NCBI GenBank assembly: GCA_021775105.1
Contig: JAJFIJ010000137.1
Coordinates: forward strand, 1 to 33,801
From: Rhodospirillales bacterium
Lineage (GTDB): Bacteria > Pseudomonadota > Alphaproteobacteria > Rhodospirillales > Casp-alpha2
Direction: 5' to 3'
DNA length: 33,801 nt
Shown here piece after piece: positions 1-7,251 of the stretch. Each line of letters opens with the position of its first letter. Position 1 is the stretch's first letter. A program made the position numbers and the translations under genes. The notes below the pieces were generated by a model. That model was not told the origin of the DNA. It worked only from the letters and a program-made list of their open reading frames with translations, and made no database searches.

Positions 1-146
1 GTAATTTCCGGTTCGGGCGCGTCGGAGCCACGCAGCTCCGGAGGGGTCAAATCACAGAGCACATGCTCATGCATCAAGGTCGGGCCAAGTGTTTCCGGAT
101 CGATTGGACCGCAAACAGTCTGGATTGAGCTGTTTCCCGAAAGCAT
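1..146 (-). CDS. Phosphotriesterase-family hydrolase, N-terminal part (runs off left edge)
   Basis: Only the first 48 codons lie in the window; the gene continues past base 1. The visible residues begin MLSGNSSIQT and contain GPTLMHEHVLCDLT, the HxH metal motif near the first beta strand of the phosphotriesterase (PTE/PHP) TIM barrel. The stretch is closely similar to the start of the complete PTE-family gene at 18157-19209 (IQTV, then LGPTLMHEH), so this is a second paralogue. The ATG at 146 follows an AAAGGA motif about 12 bases upstream and lies 7 bases after the stop of the DUF6282-like gene, so it is the last visible member of the importer operon. Members of this family act as lactonases, amidases or phosphotriesterases. 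Which activity applies cannot be decided from the fragment. Confidence 0.8.
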   Translation of the reverse strand, partial: MLSGNSSIQTVCGPIDPETLGPTLMHEHVLCDLTPPELRGSDAPEPEI

Positions 147-153
147 CCGTCAA

Positions 154-1080
154 TTAATCCTTTCGGGACTCAACCTTGAACAGTTCGGCCGGATTCAGCG
201 AGGCCATCTGGTGAAGCATCTCACGATTGAATCCGGCACTTTCAATCATTAACAAAAACTCACGAAATCCTTCTACGGGTGGAGGCAACACGAATACGCC
301 ACAATCACCGGAAAGAACCGTACGAGCAGGTGTCGCTTCGGTAATTAGTTGTGCCATGCGCGGAAGGTTGACGGGCGTAACTGTATGCTTTTCTGCATCA
401 ACGTGAGTCAATCCCAGTTGTGTGGCGTGGCTCATGAAGAAAAAGGAAAACTCCGCAAATCCACCTGCCTGTGTTATCTGGCGCACCTCGGCAGGATCAA
501 AATGACTGGCTGGCACGAGGATTTTTGAGACGCCCCTTGCTGCCGCGAGTTCAACCAACCGGCAGGCTTCCGGTCCGGATATATGGCCGGTATTAAAAAC
601 CACATCATGTGCAGCAATTATGTCCAGGATCTCAGGCAACGGATCAGGGAGTTCGCCACTTTCAGGTATTGCCAGACAGGCGTCGACATAAGAGCTCTCC
701 CGTCCTTCCTGACGGGCGATATTTTGTGTGTGATGGGTCGGCAGTGATATGAACCGTGCACCGTCAGCGTCACTGTACCCATACGCCAGTGCGGCCTTCA
801 CGGCTTCGACAGATATGCCGCCGGCTGGCGGTTCCATGATAAGCCCGCCAAAAACATCGATATTAAGATCAGCGAGCTCACGGCGGGCCAGAGCGGCAAG
901 TCCGCTGCTATTGGAAAAGTTATCCATTAAACCAATACCACGCATTCCTGCTTCCGCTGCTGCGCGTGTAGCCTGAAATACATCGACACTTCGGGCATTG
1001 ATATGGGGGCAGGCATGGACGTGACAGTCCACGGCATCAATCAGCATATCCATTCCCTTAATCATGATGGCACGCTCCAA
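154..1080 (-). CDS. DUF6282-like metal-dependent hydrolase
   Basis: This 308-residue protein looks like a small amidohydrolase-type TIM barrel. Residues 15-25 read DAVDCHVHACP, giving an HxH metal pair. Further candidate ligands are the His in FNTGHISGP near residue 165 and the Asp in VLSGDCGVF near residue 258. The overall pattern (DxHVHxxP followed by an alpha-helical AAEAGMRG segment) is that of the uncharacterised DUF6282 group, which I name from memory of that pattern. The start at 1080 is 6 bases from the stop of the ABC ATPase gene; a second Met at residue 6 is an alternative. The protein has no signal peptide and is expected in the cytoplasm. Its place between an importer ATPase and a phosphotriesterase-family gene suggests it hydrolyses the imported compound or a product of it. 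The substrate is unknown. Confidence 0.7.
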   Translation of the reverse strand: MERAIMIKGMDMLIDAVDCHVHACPHINARSVDVFQATRAAAEAGMRGIGLMDNFSNSSGLAALARRELADLNIDVFGGLIMEPPAGGISVEAVKAALAYGYSDADGARFISLPTHHTQNIARQEGRESSYVDACLAIPESGELPDPLPEILDIIAAHDVVFNTGHISGPEACRLVELAAARGVSKILVPASHFDPAEVRQITQAGGFAEFSFFFMSHATQLGLTHVDAEKHTVTPVNLPRMAQLITEATPARTVLSGDCGVFVLPPPVEGFREFLLMIESAGFNREMLHQMASLNPAELFKVESRKD

Positions 1081-1086
1081 TCAGGT

Positions 1087-1824
1087 TTAATGGCGTAAAA
1101 TTTTTCCAACAAAATCTTTTGTTCGATCCTTCGTCGGCGCATCAAAGATAACTTCTGGAGAACCGATTTCGACGATATGGCCGTCAGCCATAAATGCGAC
1201 TTTTGAGGAAACTTCCCGCACGAACCCCATTTCATGCGAGACAATAAACATTGTCATACCTTCTGCCGCCAGCAATCTGATCGCATCAAGAACTTCATTG
1301 ACCAGTTCCGGATCAAGCGCCGACGTCACTTCATCAAGCAGGAGAATTTCCGGTCGCAATGCAAGTGCGCGTGCAATAGCAACACGTTGTTGCTGTCCGC
1401 CGGAAAGTTCATCGGGGTAAGAATTGAACTTGTCCGCAAGCCCAACCTTGGAAAGGAGTTCTTTTGCCTCTTCCGTCACTTCAGAAAGAGGGCGTCTTTT
1501 GACTTTGGTTGGAGCAATCGTAACATTCTGCAAAACCGTCATGTTCTGAAACAGGTTATATTGCTGAAAAACGATCGCAATGCGATCCCTCAACATTCTC
1601 AGGATTGCCTTGTTTGTATAGTCAATATCGCTGTCGTCCAGACGCACCTTCCCGGCGATGGGCGGCAACAAACCAATGAGAACCCGTAACAGGGTACTTT
1701 TCCCTGACCCAGAAGGTCCGATAAGGCTTACGATTTCACCCTTTTCGACGTCCAGATTGATTTTTTCCAAAACAGTCAGCTGATCATAAGCAGCTTTAAG
1801 ATCAACGATTTCGAGTTGGGGCAA
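1087..1824 (-). CDS. Polar amino-acid-type ABC transporter ATPase
   Basis: The protein is a complete ABC ATPase of the GlnQ/HisP/OccP type, powering uptake through the two adjacent permeases. Numbered from the proposed TTG start, Walker A (GPSGSGKST) is at residues 36-44, the Q-loop Gln at 87, the signature LSGGQ at 140-144, Walker B LLLDE at 161-165 and the switch His at 197. Homology begins right after the TTG (PQLEIVDLK). The TTG is preceded by GGAGA with a 6-base spacer, while an upstream ATG at 1875 would add 17 residues unlike the family and overlap the permease by 74 bases. With the TTG start the overlap is 23 bases, normal for translational coupling. The length of 245 residues is typical. 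The family is certain; the ligand is not known. Confidence 0.92.
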   Translation of the reverse strand: MPQLEIVDLKAAYDQLTVLEKINLDVEKGEIVSLIGPSGSGKSTLLRVLIGLLPPIAGKVRLDDSDIDYTNKAILRMLRDRIAIVFQQYNLFQNMTVLQNVTIAPTKVKRRPLSEVTEEAKELLSKVGLADKFNSYPDELSGGQQQRVAIARALALRPEILLLDEVTSALDPELVNEVLDAIRLLAAEGMTMFIVSHEMGFVREVSSKVAFMADGHIVEIGSPEVIFDAPTKDRTKDFVGKILRH

Positions 1825-2491
1825 GTCTTTTCTCCATCCAGATACCAAATCGCACCAACGGATAAGACAGCGCAAAATAAAGCACGAGTATTGATCCGAA
1901 AACGAGAGCCGCAGAGAACCCCTTGTTATTCAGAACCTTCCCGGCATAAGTCAGTTCAACCACACCAATTTGAGACGCCAGAGCCGTATCCTTGATAAAT
2001 AAAATGAAGAAACTGAATACGGGCGGCAGGATAATTTTCCACGCTTGTGGCACGATAACGTAACGAAGTGTCTGGAGAAGCGTCATGTTCATCGCTTCTG
2101 CAGTATCCCACTGGGTCTGATGGACGGACTCAAACCCGCCGCGAATAATTTCAGTAATAAATGCCGTCGCAATAAAGCAGACACTGACAAGAGCCACTGT
2201 GAAAAGCGAGATATCAATTTTAGCTATTTGAAAGACAAAGAACACCATCATAAGAGTGACAAGAAACGGGGTTCGGCGGAACACTTCTATGAAAATAAAG
2301 GCAAGGAAACGTAGCGGCATCAAGATCATTGAATCTGTTCTGCGTGTCACGGCAAGAAAAAATCCCGAACAAAAACCAAACAGGCAACCCACCGCCGACA
2401 ACAGGAATGTCGCCAACAAGGCCTCAACAAGAAAGACCATGTTGTAGTAGGTGAAAAAATCAGGAGCTTCTTCAACAATCCGCTCCCACAT
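1802..2491 (-). CDS. ABC transporter permease, HisM/GlnP type (second subunit)
   Basis: This is a 229-residue inner-membrane permease of the polar amino-acid class, with several hydrophobic segments (for example residues 16-48 and 70-110). The EAA cytoplasmic loop that contacts the ATPase is present (AEAMNMTLLQTLRYVIVPQA, followed by a PP-rich segment). It overlaps the preceding permease by one base and the ATPase start by about 23 bases, so the three are translated as a unit. Its sequence differs clearly from the first permease, as expected for a heterodimeric pair such as HisQ/HisM or OccQ/OccM. Confidence 0.9.
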   Translation of the reverse strand: MWERIVEEAPDFFTYYNMVFLVEALLATFLLSAVGCLFGFCSGFFLAVTRRTDSMILMPLRFLAFIFIEVFRRTPFLVTLMMVFFVFQIAKIDISLFTVALVSVCFIATAFITEIIRGGFESVHQTQWDTAEAMNMTLLQTLRYVIVPQAWKIILPPVFSFFILFIKDTALASQIGVVELTYAGKVLNNKGFSAALVFGSILVLYFALSYPLVRFGIWMEKRLAPTRNR

Positions 2492-3165
2492 CAGAACAAC
2501 CTCATCTTTGCACGGAACAGATACCGACCGGCCAATCCAAGAATGGACGTGGCAGCCACTGTCAGCACGATGTAAAATCCTGCTGTGATGGAAAATACTT
2601 CAATTGAACGGAATGTTTCCGCGTTGATGTTAAAGGCCCGCCCGGTCAATTCCTCTACGCCGAATATAGCTGCCATTGATGTTCCCAGTGTCATGAGAAT
2701 GTACTGGTTGGACAAAGGCGGGAACAATACCCTTGCGATATGCGGCATAACGACATATCGCACACGCTGTATCAGACTCATTCCCAGAGTCTCCGCCGCT
2801 TCCATTTCATTACGATGCACGGACTCGAACCCGGCGCGCTGAATTTCGGTAAGATAAGCACCGGCATTCAATGTCATGCCAATGAGCACAGCTTCATAAG
2901 ATGTGAATAAAATTCCTGCGTCCGGCAGGGCAAAATAGATAAAAAAAATCTGCACGAGCTGAGGGGTGTTCATAAAAAATACGATGTACGAATTTGTCAC
3001 TCCTCTTGATATCGGCCCGCCAAAGGTTTTGGCCATGGCACCAAACATACCAATGACCATACCCCCGCAAAATGCCAAAAACGCAATTTGCAAACTGATC
3101 CAAGCGCCTCCTGCCATATAGGGAAGGTATTCGGTAACCTGACCGAATTGCAGTGTGTAACTCAT
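2491..3165 (-). CDS. ABC transporter permease, HisQ/GlnP type (first subunit)
   Basis: This is a 224-residue integral membrane protein with the canonical EAA loop of polar amino-acid permeases (AAETLGMSLIQRVRYVVMP, then FPPLSNQYI). Hydrophobic spans lie at roughly residues 15-45, 57-80, 90-110 and 185-210. It is the first permease gene after the binding protein, separated from it by 88 bases that carry a GC-rich hairpin. The ATG start is the only sensible one in frame. Together with the neighbouring permease, ATPase and binding protein it completes a four-component importer. Confidence 0.9.
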   Translation of the reverse strand: MSYTLQFGQVTEYLPYMAGGAWISLQIAFLAFCGGMVIGMFGAMAKTFGGPISRGVTNSYIVFFMNTPQLVQIFFIYFALPDAGILFTSYEAVLIGMTLNAGAYLTEIQRAGFESVHRNEMEAAETLGMSLIQRVRYVVMPHIARVLFPPLSNQYILMTLGTSMAAIFGVEELTGRAFNINAETFRSIEVFSITAGFYIVLTVAATSILGLAGRYLFRAKMRLF

Positions 3166-3205
3166 GACGTTTCTGCCTCTGCTTCAGCACTTGACCAGCG
3201 AAATG

Positions 3206-3236
3206 CCGCCGCCTGACAGGGAGTATCAGGCGGCGG
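3206..3236 (-). promoter_or_regulatory. Intercistronic GC-rich hairpin between binding protein and permease genes
   Basis: An 11-base perfect inverted repeat (CCGCCGCCTGA / TCAGGCGGCGG) with a 9-base loop lies in the short gap between the binding-protein stop and the first permease start. It has no following T-run on the minus strand, so it is not a standard intrinsic terminator. Hairpins at this position in importer operons commonly stabilise the upstream message, giving more binding protein than membrane subunits. That role is inferred here. Confidence 0.6.
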
Positions 3237-3253
3237 TCATCTGGTCAGACAGC

Positions 3254-4066
3254 CTAGAAGTAAGGCGACGGGCTGACGCTGAACAACATGTCAATGCCGA
3301 ACCACTTCTTCCAAGTATCATCAATGAACCCTCCGCGATGAAGTTCAAAGAGAGCAACATTGAGCCAATCCTTCAAGCTGCTGTTTCCCTTGGCGACGCC
3401 GAGAGCGCAGAAGTAAACATTAACCGGTGCCTTCACCACATGCCATTTGGTGTTTTTGTATTTGTTCATGTGTTCGCCAACGAAATCGATCACATCAATC
3501 ATGGCATCACCCCGGCCTTGCGCCAAGGCACGGACAGCATCCGGATAGTTATCAAGCAACAGGACTTCAGCTTTGGAAACATTGTCCTTGATAAACTTCA
3601 ATGGCGTCGTTCCGCGAACCTGAACAAGCTTGACGCCAGCAGCATCCAGGTCTTTGTAGCTCTGGTAAGGTTTGCCTTCAGTCGTCAGGACACCAAAGAC
3701 TTCGGTGTGAGCGGGAACAGTGAAATCGATAATTTTTGCGCGCTTGGGATTGCGGGTCATCGCACCCATAACATAGTCGATTTTCCCGGAGGCCACGAAC
3801 GGAATGCGATCCGGCGACCCGACTTTAACAATTTCAAGCTCAACACCCAACATTTCTGCGAGTTTTTTTGACAGGTCTACATCAAAACCAACAATTTCAT
3901 TTTTTTCGTTATATTTCCCAAGTGGCGGCAAGGTAGGGTTTACCCCGACAATAAGTTTTTTGGACGACAAAATTTCATCCAGGGTGCGGGCCTCACCAGA
4001 AACCGGCGACAGGATTACAGCAACTGCAAAAGCGGCAACCACAGTCTTCATCAGATACTTAAACAT
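3254..4066 (-). CDS. Periplasmic binding protein of a polar amino-acid-type ABC importer (SBP_bac_3 family)
   Basis: The 270-residue product starts with a Sec signal peptide (hydrophobic residues about 8-24, ending near VSGEA). A family-3 solute-binding fold follows: LIVGVNPTLPPLGKYNEK at the start of lobe 1, then GFDVDLSKKLAEMLG, then DYVMGAMTRNPKRAKIIDFT. The NPKRAKIIDF segment is characteristic of amino-acid and opine binders. The ATG has a very good AGGAGG site immediately upstream. It is the first gene of the minus-strand operon and faces the divergent dehydrogenase operon across an AT-rich region. By position the likely ligand is the substrate of the dehydrogenase: an amino acid, imino acid or opine-like N-substituted amino acid (inference). 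Confidence 0.9.
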   Translation of the reverse strand: MFKYLMKTVVAAFAVAVILSPVSGEARTLDEILSSKKLIVGVNPTLPPLGKYNEKNEIVGFDVDLSKKLAEMLGVELEIVKVGSPDRIPFVASGKIDYVMGAMTRNPKRAKIIDFTVPAHTEVFGVLTTEGKPYQSYKDLDAAGVKLVQVRGTTPLKFIKDNVSKAEVLLLDNYPDAVRALAQGRGDAMIDVIDFVGEHMNKYKNTKWHVVKAPVNVYFCALGVAKGNSSLKDWLNVALFELHRGGFIDDTWKKWFGIDMLFSVSPSPYF

Positions 4067-4366
4067 ACTAGTCCTCCTCTGTTTTCAGCGCATCAACACG
4101 CGGAAATTGACAATTACGGGTTCGCAAATATCACCCAACGACCAACAACAAGACGATGGAGAAAAGAAATTATACATAAAATTATATATAATTCATATAT
4201 AATTTTTATATCATTTTAGAATTTGATTTTGTATCATTTCTTTTCAAGGTGAGGACTTGCTTGACGCGAAACGTCTGATTTTTCCGAGCATGTCAGTTTG
4301 GCACATTGAATTTTCTTGCTGTTCGCCTCATACAAAGGCAACCGCACTGGATTTAGAGAAACCATA
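4067..4366. promoter_or_regulatory. Divergent promoter region between importer and dehydrogenase operons
   Basis: This 300-base gap contains no gene. It must hold the promoters of both divergent operons. Its centre, about 4165-4235, is extremely AT-rich and contains a perfect 14-base palindrome and a repeated TATATAAT core, described separately. I could not pick a convincing -35/-10 pair on either strand. Confidence 0.65.
4180..4203. promoter_or_regulatory. Candidate regulator-binding site (AT-rich palindrome plus repeat)
   Basis: AATTATATATAATT at 4180-4193 is a perfect 14-base palindrome. Its TATATAAT core (4185-4192) recurs at 4196-4203, 11 bases or about one helical turn further on. The same 8-mer occurs at 10419-10426 just upstream of the GntR gene that converges on this operon. 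This makes it a candidate operator for that regulator. Low-complexity AT sequence can produce such matches by chance, so confidence is limited. Confidence 0.4.
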
Positions 4367-4654
4367 ATGACCCGACGCATTGTCCAGGGGAAGCAACGAG
4401 GAACGGAAATCACCATCAAGATAAATGGAGCTTTTTTCATGGCTTACGCTGGTGAGACCGTTGCGACGGCTTTATTGAGTGCTGATTTTCAAGAGCTTCG
4501 AACCAGCCCCAGAAAAGGTGATGCGAGAGGGCCTTTCTGTTTTATGGGTTCCTGTCAGGAGTGTCTGGTTCAAATTGACGGCAGACCACGACTCGCCTGC
4601 CAAACCCGGGTGTCCGAGGGGCTTTCGATAGAAACCGGGTTCAAGTATGAATGA
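4367..4654 (+). CDS. 2Fe-2S small (gamma) subunit of an opine/hydroxyproline-type dehydrogenase
   Basis: This 95-residue protein is a stand-alone Fer2_4 domain of the kind found as gamma subunit of D-hydroxyproline dehydrogenases and opine oxidases and at the N-terminus of heterotetrameric sarcosine oxidase alpha chains. The cluster cysteines are C58, C63, C66 and C78 (FCFMGSCQEC, then LAC). It would carry electrons in a complex with the FAD subunits encoded next. The start at 4367 fits the family; an in-frame upstream ATG at 4316 would add 17 unrelated residues, and the Shine-Dalgarno for 4367 is weak. Its stop overlaps the next start by 8 bases. The cysteine spacing is the same as in the N-terminal module of the fused enzyme at 10846-13812. 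Confidence 0.88.
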   Translation: MTRRIVQGKQRGTEITIKINGAFFMAYAGETVATALLSADFQELRTSPRKGDARGPFCFMGSCQECLVQIDGRPRLACQTRVSEGLSIETGFKYE

Positions 4655-6068
4655 TCAACCTGACGTTCTGGTGCTGGGTGCTGGCCCTGCGGGTATTGGT
4701 GCCGCTTTAGCTGCCACTGAACTTGGCCTTAGAACTGCCATTTTAGACCGGGCACCAGACGGAGGTGGTCAGGTTTACCGGTCATCTTTGACTTTGCCTC
4801 AGCCTGGCTACAAATCTGCTGAAAAAGGAATTCGTCTGCGTCAGGCCCTTGCCGCAAGCTCGGCGAAAGTATTTTTCGATTGCCGTGTTTGGTCCGTTCG
4901 GCGGGATTTCCGTGTTGACGGAATTGATCCCGAAGGCAAAAAAACATGGAAGCCCAAATCAATCATTGCGGCCATTGGCACAACAGAACGGGTAATTCCG
5001 TTCTCAGGCTGGACCACACCTGGCGTTTACGGCCACGCTGCAACAACAATACTTCTGAAATCACAATCTATTTTGCCCGGAAACAATAGCGTTGTCGCAG
5101 GAAGCGGACCACTTCTCGCGGCTGTCGCCTATGGCATTATTGCAGGCGGCGGGAACGTCGCCGCGATCATCGATATCGCGGGACGTGGGGAGTGGCTGGC
5201 TTCGATCCCAGCGTTATTATCCCGGTCCGAAGATTTACGACGGGGCCTCAAATGGATCCGTGAAATCAGGCGCGCGAAAATTCCCATACTCTATCGACAT
5301 TCCGTGTTGGCCGTAAACCCGAGAGAAGACGGATTGGAGGTGATTGCACAACCTGTTGATAGTAACGGTCAGTGTATAGTGAGCGGACAGACACAAACCA
5401 TTACGGCGGACAGCCTCTCAATCGGCAACGGCTTGACACCATCGACAGAACTAACGCGATTGCTGGGCGCGGAGCACGTTTTCGTTGCTGAGGCTGGCGG
5501 CTGGATTCCGTCACTAGATAGTAGGCAAAGGACAACAATAAGCGGATTGTACGCGGCGGGTGATGGCGCGGGTATCACGGGTGCTGACGCGGCACTCACT
5601 GAGGGAAAGATTGCCGGTTATACCGTCGCTCTGGATATGAATCGCATTGATGCATCAGAACACGAACGCCTGATATCCCCGTTGATTGCCCGATTGATGA
5701 AGGTTTCACGGGCGGGGCGCCGCATGGCGCAGATGATGGCACCTCGTCCAGGCCAGATTTCAGACATCAAACCAGAAACGGTTGTCTGTCGATGTGAAGA
5801 TATCACACGCCAGGAAATCGACGCTGCGATCGACAACGGTGCCAGCGACATCAATCAGCTTAAATCATGGACCCGGTGCGGCATGGGACCTTGTCAGGGA
5901 AGAACATGTGGAGATGTTGTCGCCTCGATTGTTGCAGCGCGATGCGGAGGGCGAGAAAAGGTCGGCTGCTGGTCTCCACGCATACCCCTTACTGCATTGA
6001 GCATGGATGAATTGACGGGTGATTTTGATTACGATGACATCCCCATTCCCAGGGCGGCTCCATTATGA
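4647..6068 (+). CDS. FAD/NAD(P)-binding dehydrogenase alpha subunit with C-terminal BFD-type [2Fe-2S] domain
   Basis: The 473-residue protein begins with an FAD Rossmann motif (VLGAGPAG, residues 9-16). It has a pyridine-nucleotide-disulfide-oxidoreductase core, a second nucleotide fold near residue 150 (VAGSGPL) and the FAD-binding AAGDGAGITGA near 303-313. The C-terminal segment carries C381-x-C383 and C416/C421, a BFD-like [2Fe-2S] site. This architecture is that of OoxA/NoxA opine oxidase alpha chains and D-hydroxyproline dehydrogenase alpha chains. It is expected to pass electrons from the beta-subunit amine oxidation through FAD and FeS centres. It overlaps the gamma gene by 8 bases and precedes the beta gene. 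Which secondary amine is oxidised cannot be told from sequence. Confidence 0.9.
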   Translation: MNDQPDVLVLGAGPAGIGAALAATELGLRTAILDRAPDGGGQVYRSSLTLPQPGYKSAEKGIRLRQALAASSAKVFFDCRVWSVRRDFRVDGIDPEGKKTWKPKSIIAAIGTTERVIPFSGWTTPGVYGHAATTILLKSQSILPGNNSVVAGSGPLLAAVAYGIIAGGGNVAAIIDIAGRGEWLASIPALLSRSEDLRRGLKWIREIRRAKIPILYRHSVLAVNPREDGLEVIAQPVDSNGQCIVSGQTQTITADSLSIGNGLTPSTELTRLLGAEHVFVAEAGGWIPSLDSRQRTTISGLYAAGDGAGITGADAALTEGKIAGYTVALDMNRIDASEHERLISPLIARLMKVSRAGRRMAQMMAPRPGQISDIKPETVVCRCEDITRQEIDAAIDNGASDINQLKSWTRCGMGPCQGRTCGDVVASIVAARCGGREKVGCWSPRIPLTALSMDELTGDFDYDDIPIPRAAPL

Positions 6069-6092
6069 AATATGTCAGATGGGATTCGTGCC

Positions 6093-7217
6093 ATGAACAT
6101 TAGGCCGCAGCACGACAGCACATATGATGTCGCCATCGTGGGGGCTGGCATTATGGGATCAAGCACAGCCCTGTTCCTTGCGCGTGGCGGTATGCGCTGC
6201 GCCCTGATTGACCGGCGAGGCGTGTGCAGTGAAGCTTCCGGCATTAATGCTGGCACATTAACCATGCAGATGACTCGCGCAGCACTGATTCCCTATGCGC
6301 TGAAAGCGTGGGAAATGTGGAACCAACCGGAGCAGTGGTTGGGCATGGATCCGGGCGTGACCATCTGCAACGGTCTTTCTCTGGCATTCACGGAACCCGA
6401 GATAGAGGTTCTGGAACAACGCGCCAGGGCCCGCCGGGAATTTGGTGCAGATATTGAGGTGATCTCATCAACCCGTGCCAGAAAAATCGAGCCTGCATTA
6501 TCATTATACCCTTTAGCAGCCGCCTATTGCCCGACTGATGGGCACGTTACTGCAAACCGTACAGGCCTGGCATTCCGTGCTGCCCTTGATCAGGAAGATG
6601 TTGAACTGTTTGACAATTCATTGGTCAGATCGGTAGTTCAAGATGCCACCGGATTTACAATCCTTGGAGATGAGTCGATCATTCATGCGAAACGCATCGT
6701 TCTTGCTGGCGGTGTGTGGCTGCAAGAAATGCTTCGTTGGCTCGGGCTGAACATCTCTATCAAGACTTTGATTAATCAATTGGCGATTACCGAGCGCATG
6801 GGTCCGGCAATGCGTACCGTAATTGGTATCGCTAACGGGCTACTATCACTCAAACAATTTTCCAATGGAACGGTATTGATCGGCGGTGGTTGGCAGGGAC
6901 AGGGAGATCGCGAGACAAGGATCACCGAGCTCATTCCGGAGAATCTGGTCGGCAATGCTCAACTTGCCTGTCACGCGATTCCTGCACTCCTGCAAACGCG
7001 GCTTGTACGGGCCTGGTCGGGGTTTGAGGCGGAAACCGCTGACGCCATGCCTATAATCGGCGAAATACCCGGAATTAGAGACGCCTATGTCATTGGCAGC
7101 GCACATTCGGGTTATACCAGCGCTCCTTACATGGCGAAGCTATTGGCCCAGAGGATATTGGGTAATTCGCCGGAAATGCCGCTATTTAACCCGAGCCGCC
7201 TGCTGACTGATACTTGA
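6093..7217 (+). CDS. FAD-dependent amine oxidoreductase beta subunit (DAO family)
   Basis: This 374-residue product is a DAO-superfamily flavoprotein like glycine/sarcosine oxidase, OoxB and the beta chain of D-hydroxyproline dehydrogenase. The dinucleotide motif VGAGIMGSS begins about 15 residues from the N-terminus. The C-terminal region contains AWSGFEAETADAMPIIGE and a GSAHSGYTSAP segment typical of FAD closure in this family. It is the probable site of C-N bond oxidation in a three-subunit complex with the two preceding genes. The start at 6093 is preceded by GGGA at suitable distance; an ATG at 6072 adding seven residues is the alternative. Its counterpart is fused in one chain in the gene at 10846-13812. 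Confidence 0.88.
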   Translation: MNIRPQHDSTYDVAIVGAGIMGSSTALFLARGGMRCALIDRRGVCSEASGINAGTLTMQMTRAALIPYALKAWEMWNQPEQWLGMDPGVTICNGLSLAFTEPEIEVLEQRARARREFGADIEVISSTRARKIEPALSLYPLAAAYCPTDGHVTANRTGLAFRAALDQEDVELFDNSLVRSVVQDATGFTILGDESIIHAKRIVLAGGVWLQEMLRWLGLNISIKTLINQLAITERMGPAMRTVIGIANGLLSLKQFSNGTVLIGGGWQGQGDRETRITELIPENLVGNAQLACHAIPALLQTRLVRAWSGFEAETADAMPIIGEIPGIRDAYVIGSAHSGYTSAPYMAKLLAQRILGNSPEMPLFNPSRLLTDT

Positions 7218-7251
7218 CGCGCGTTGGCTCTATAATGTTGTGGAGAAAAGC

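Noticed and set aside
3164-3871. A 235-codon open frame on the plus strand
   Set aside because: It is antisense to the binding-protein gene with its signal peptide and family motifs; no domain is recognisable in the antisense frame.
4107-4131. TTGACA at 4107 followed by AAATAT as a plus-strand promoter
   Set aside because: The spacer is only about 13 bases, too short for a sigma-70 promoter.
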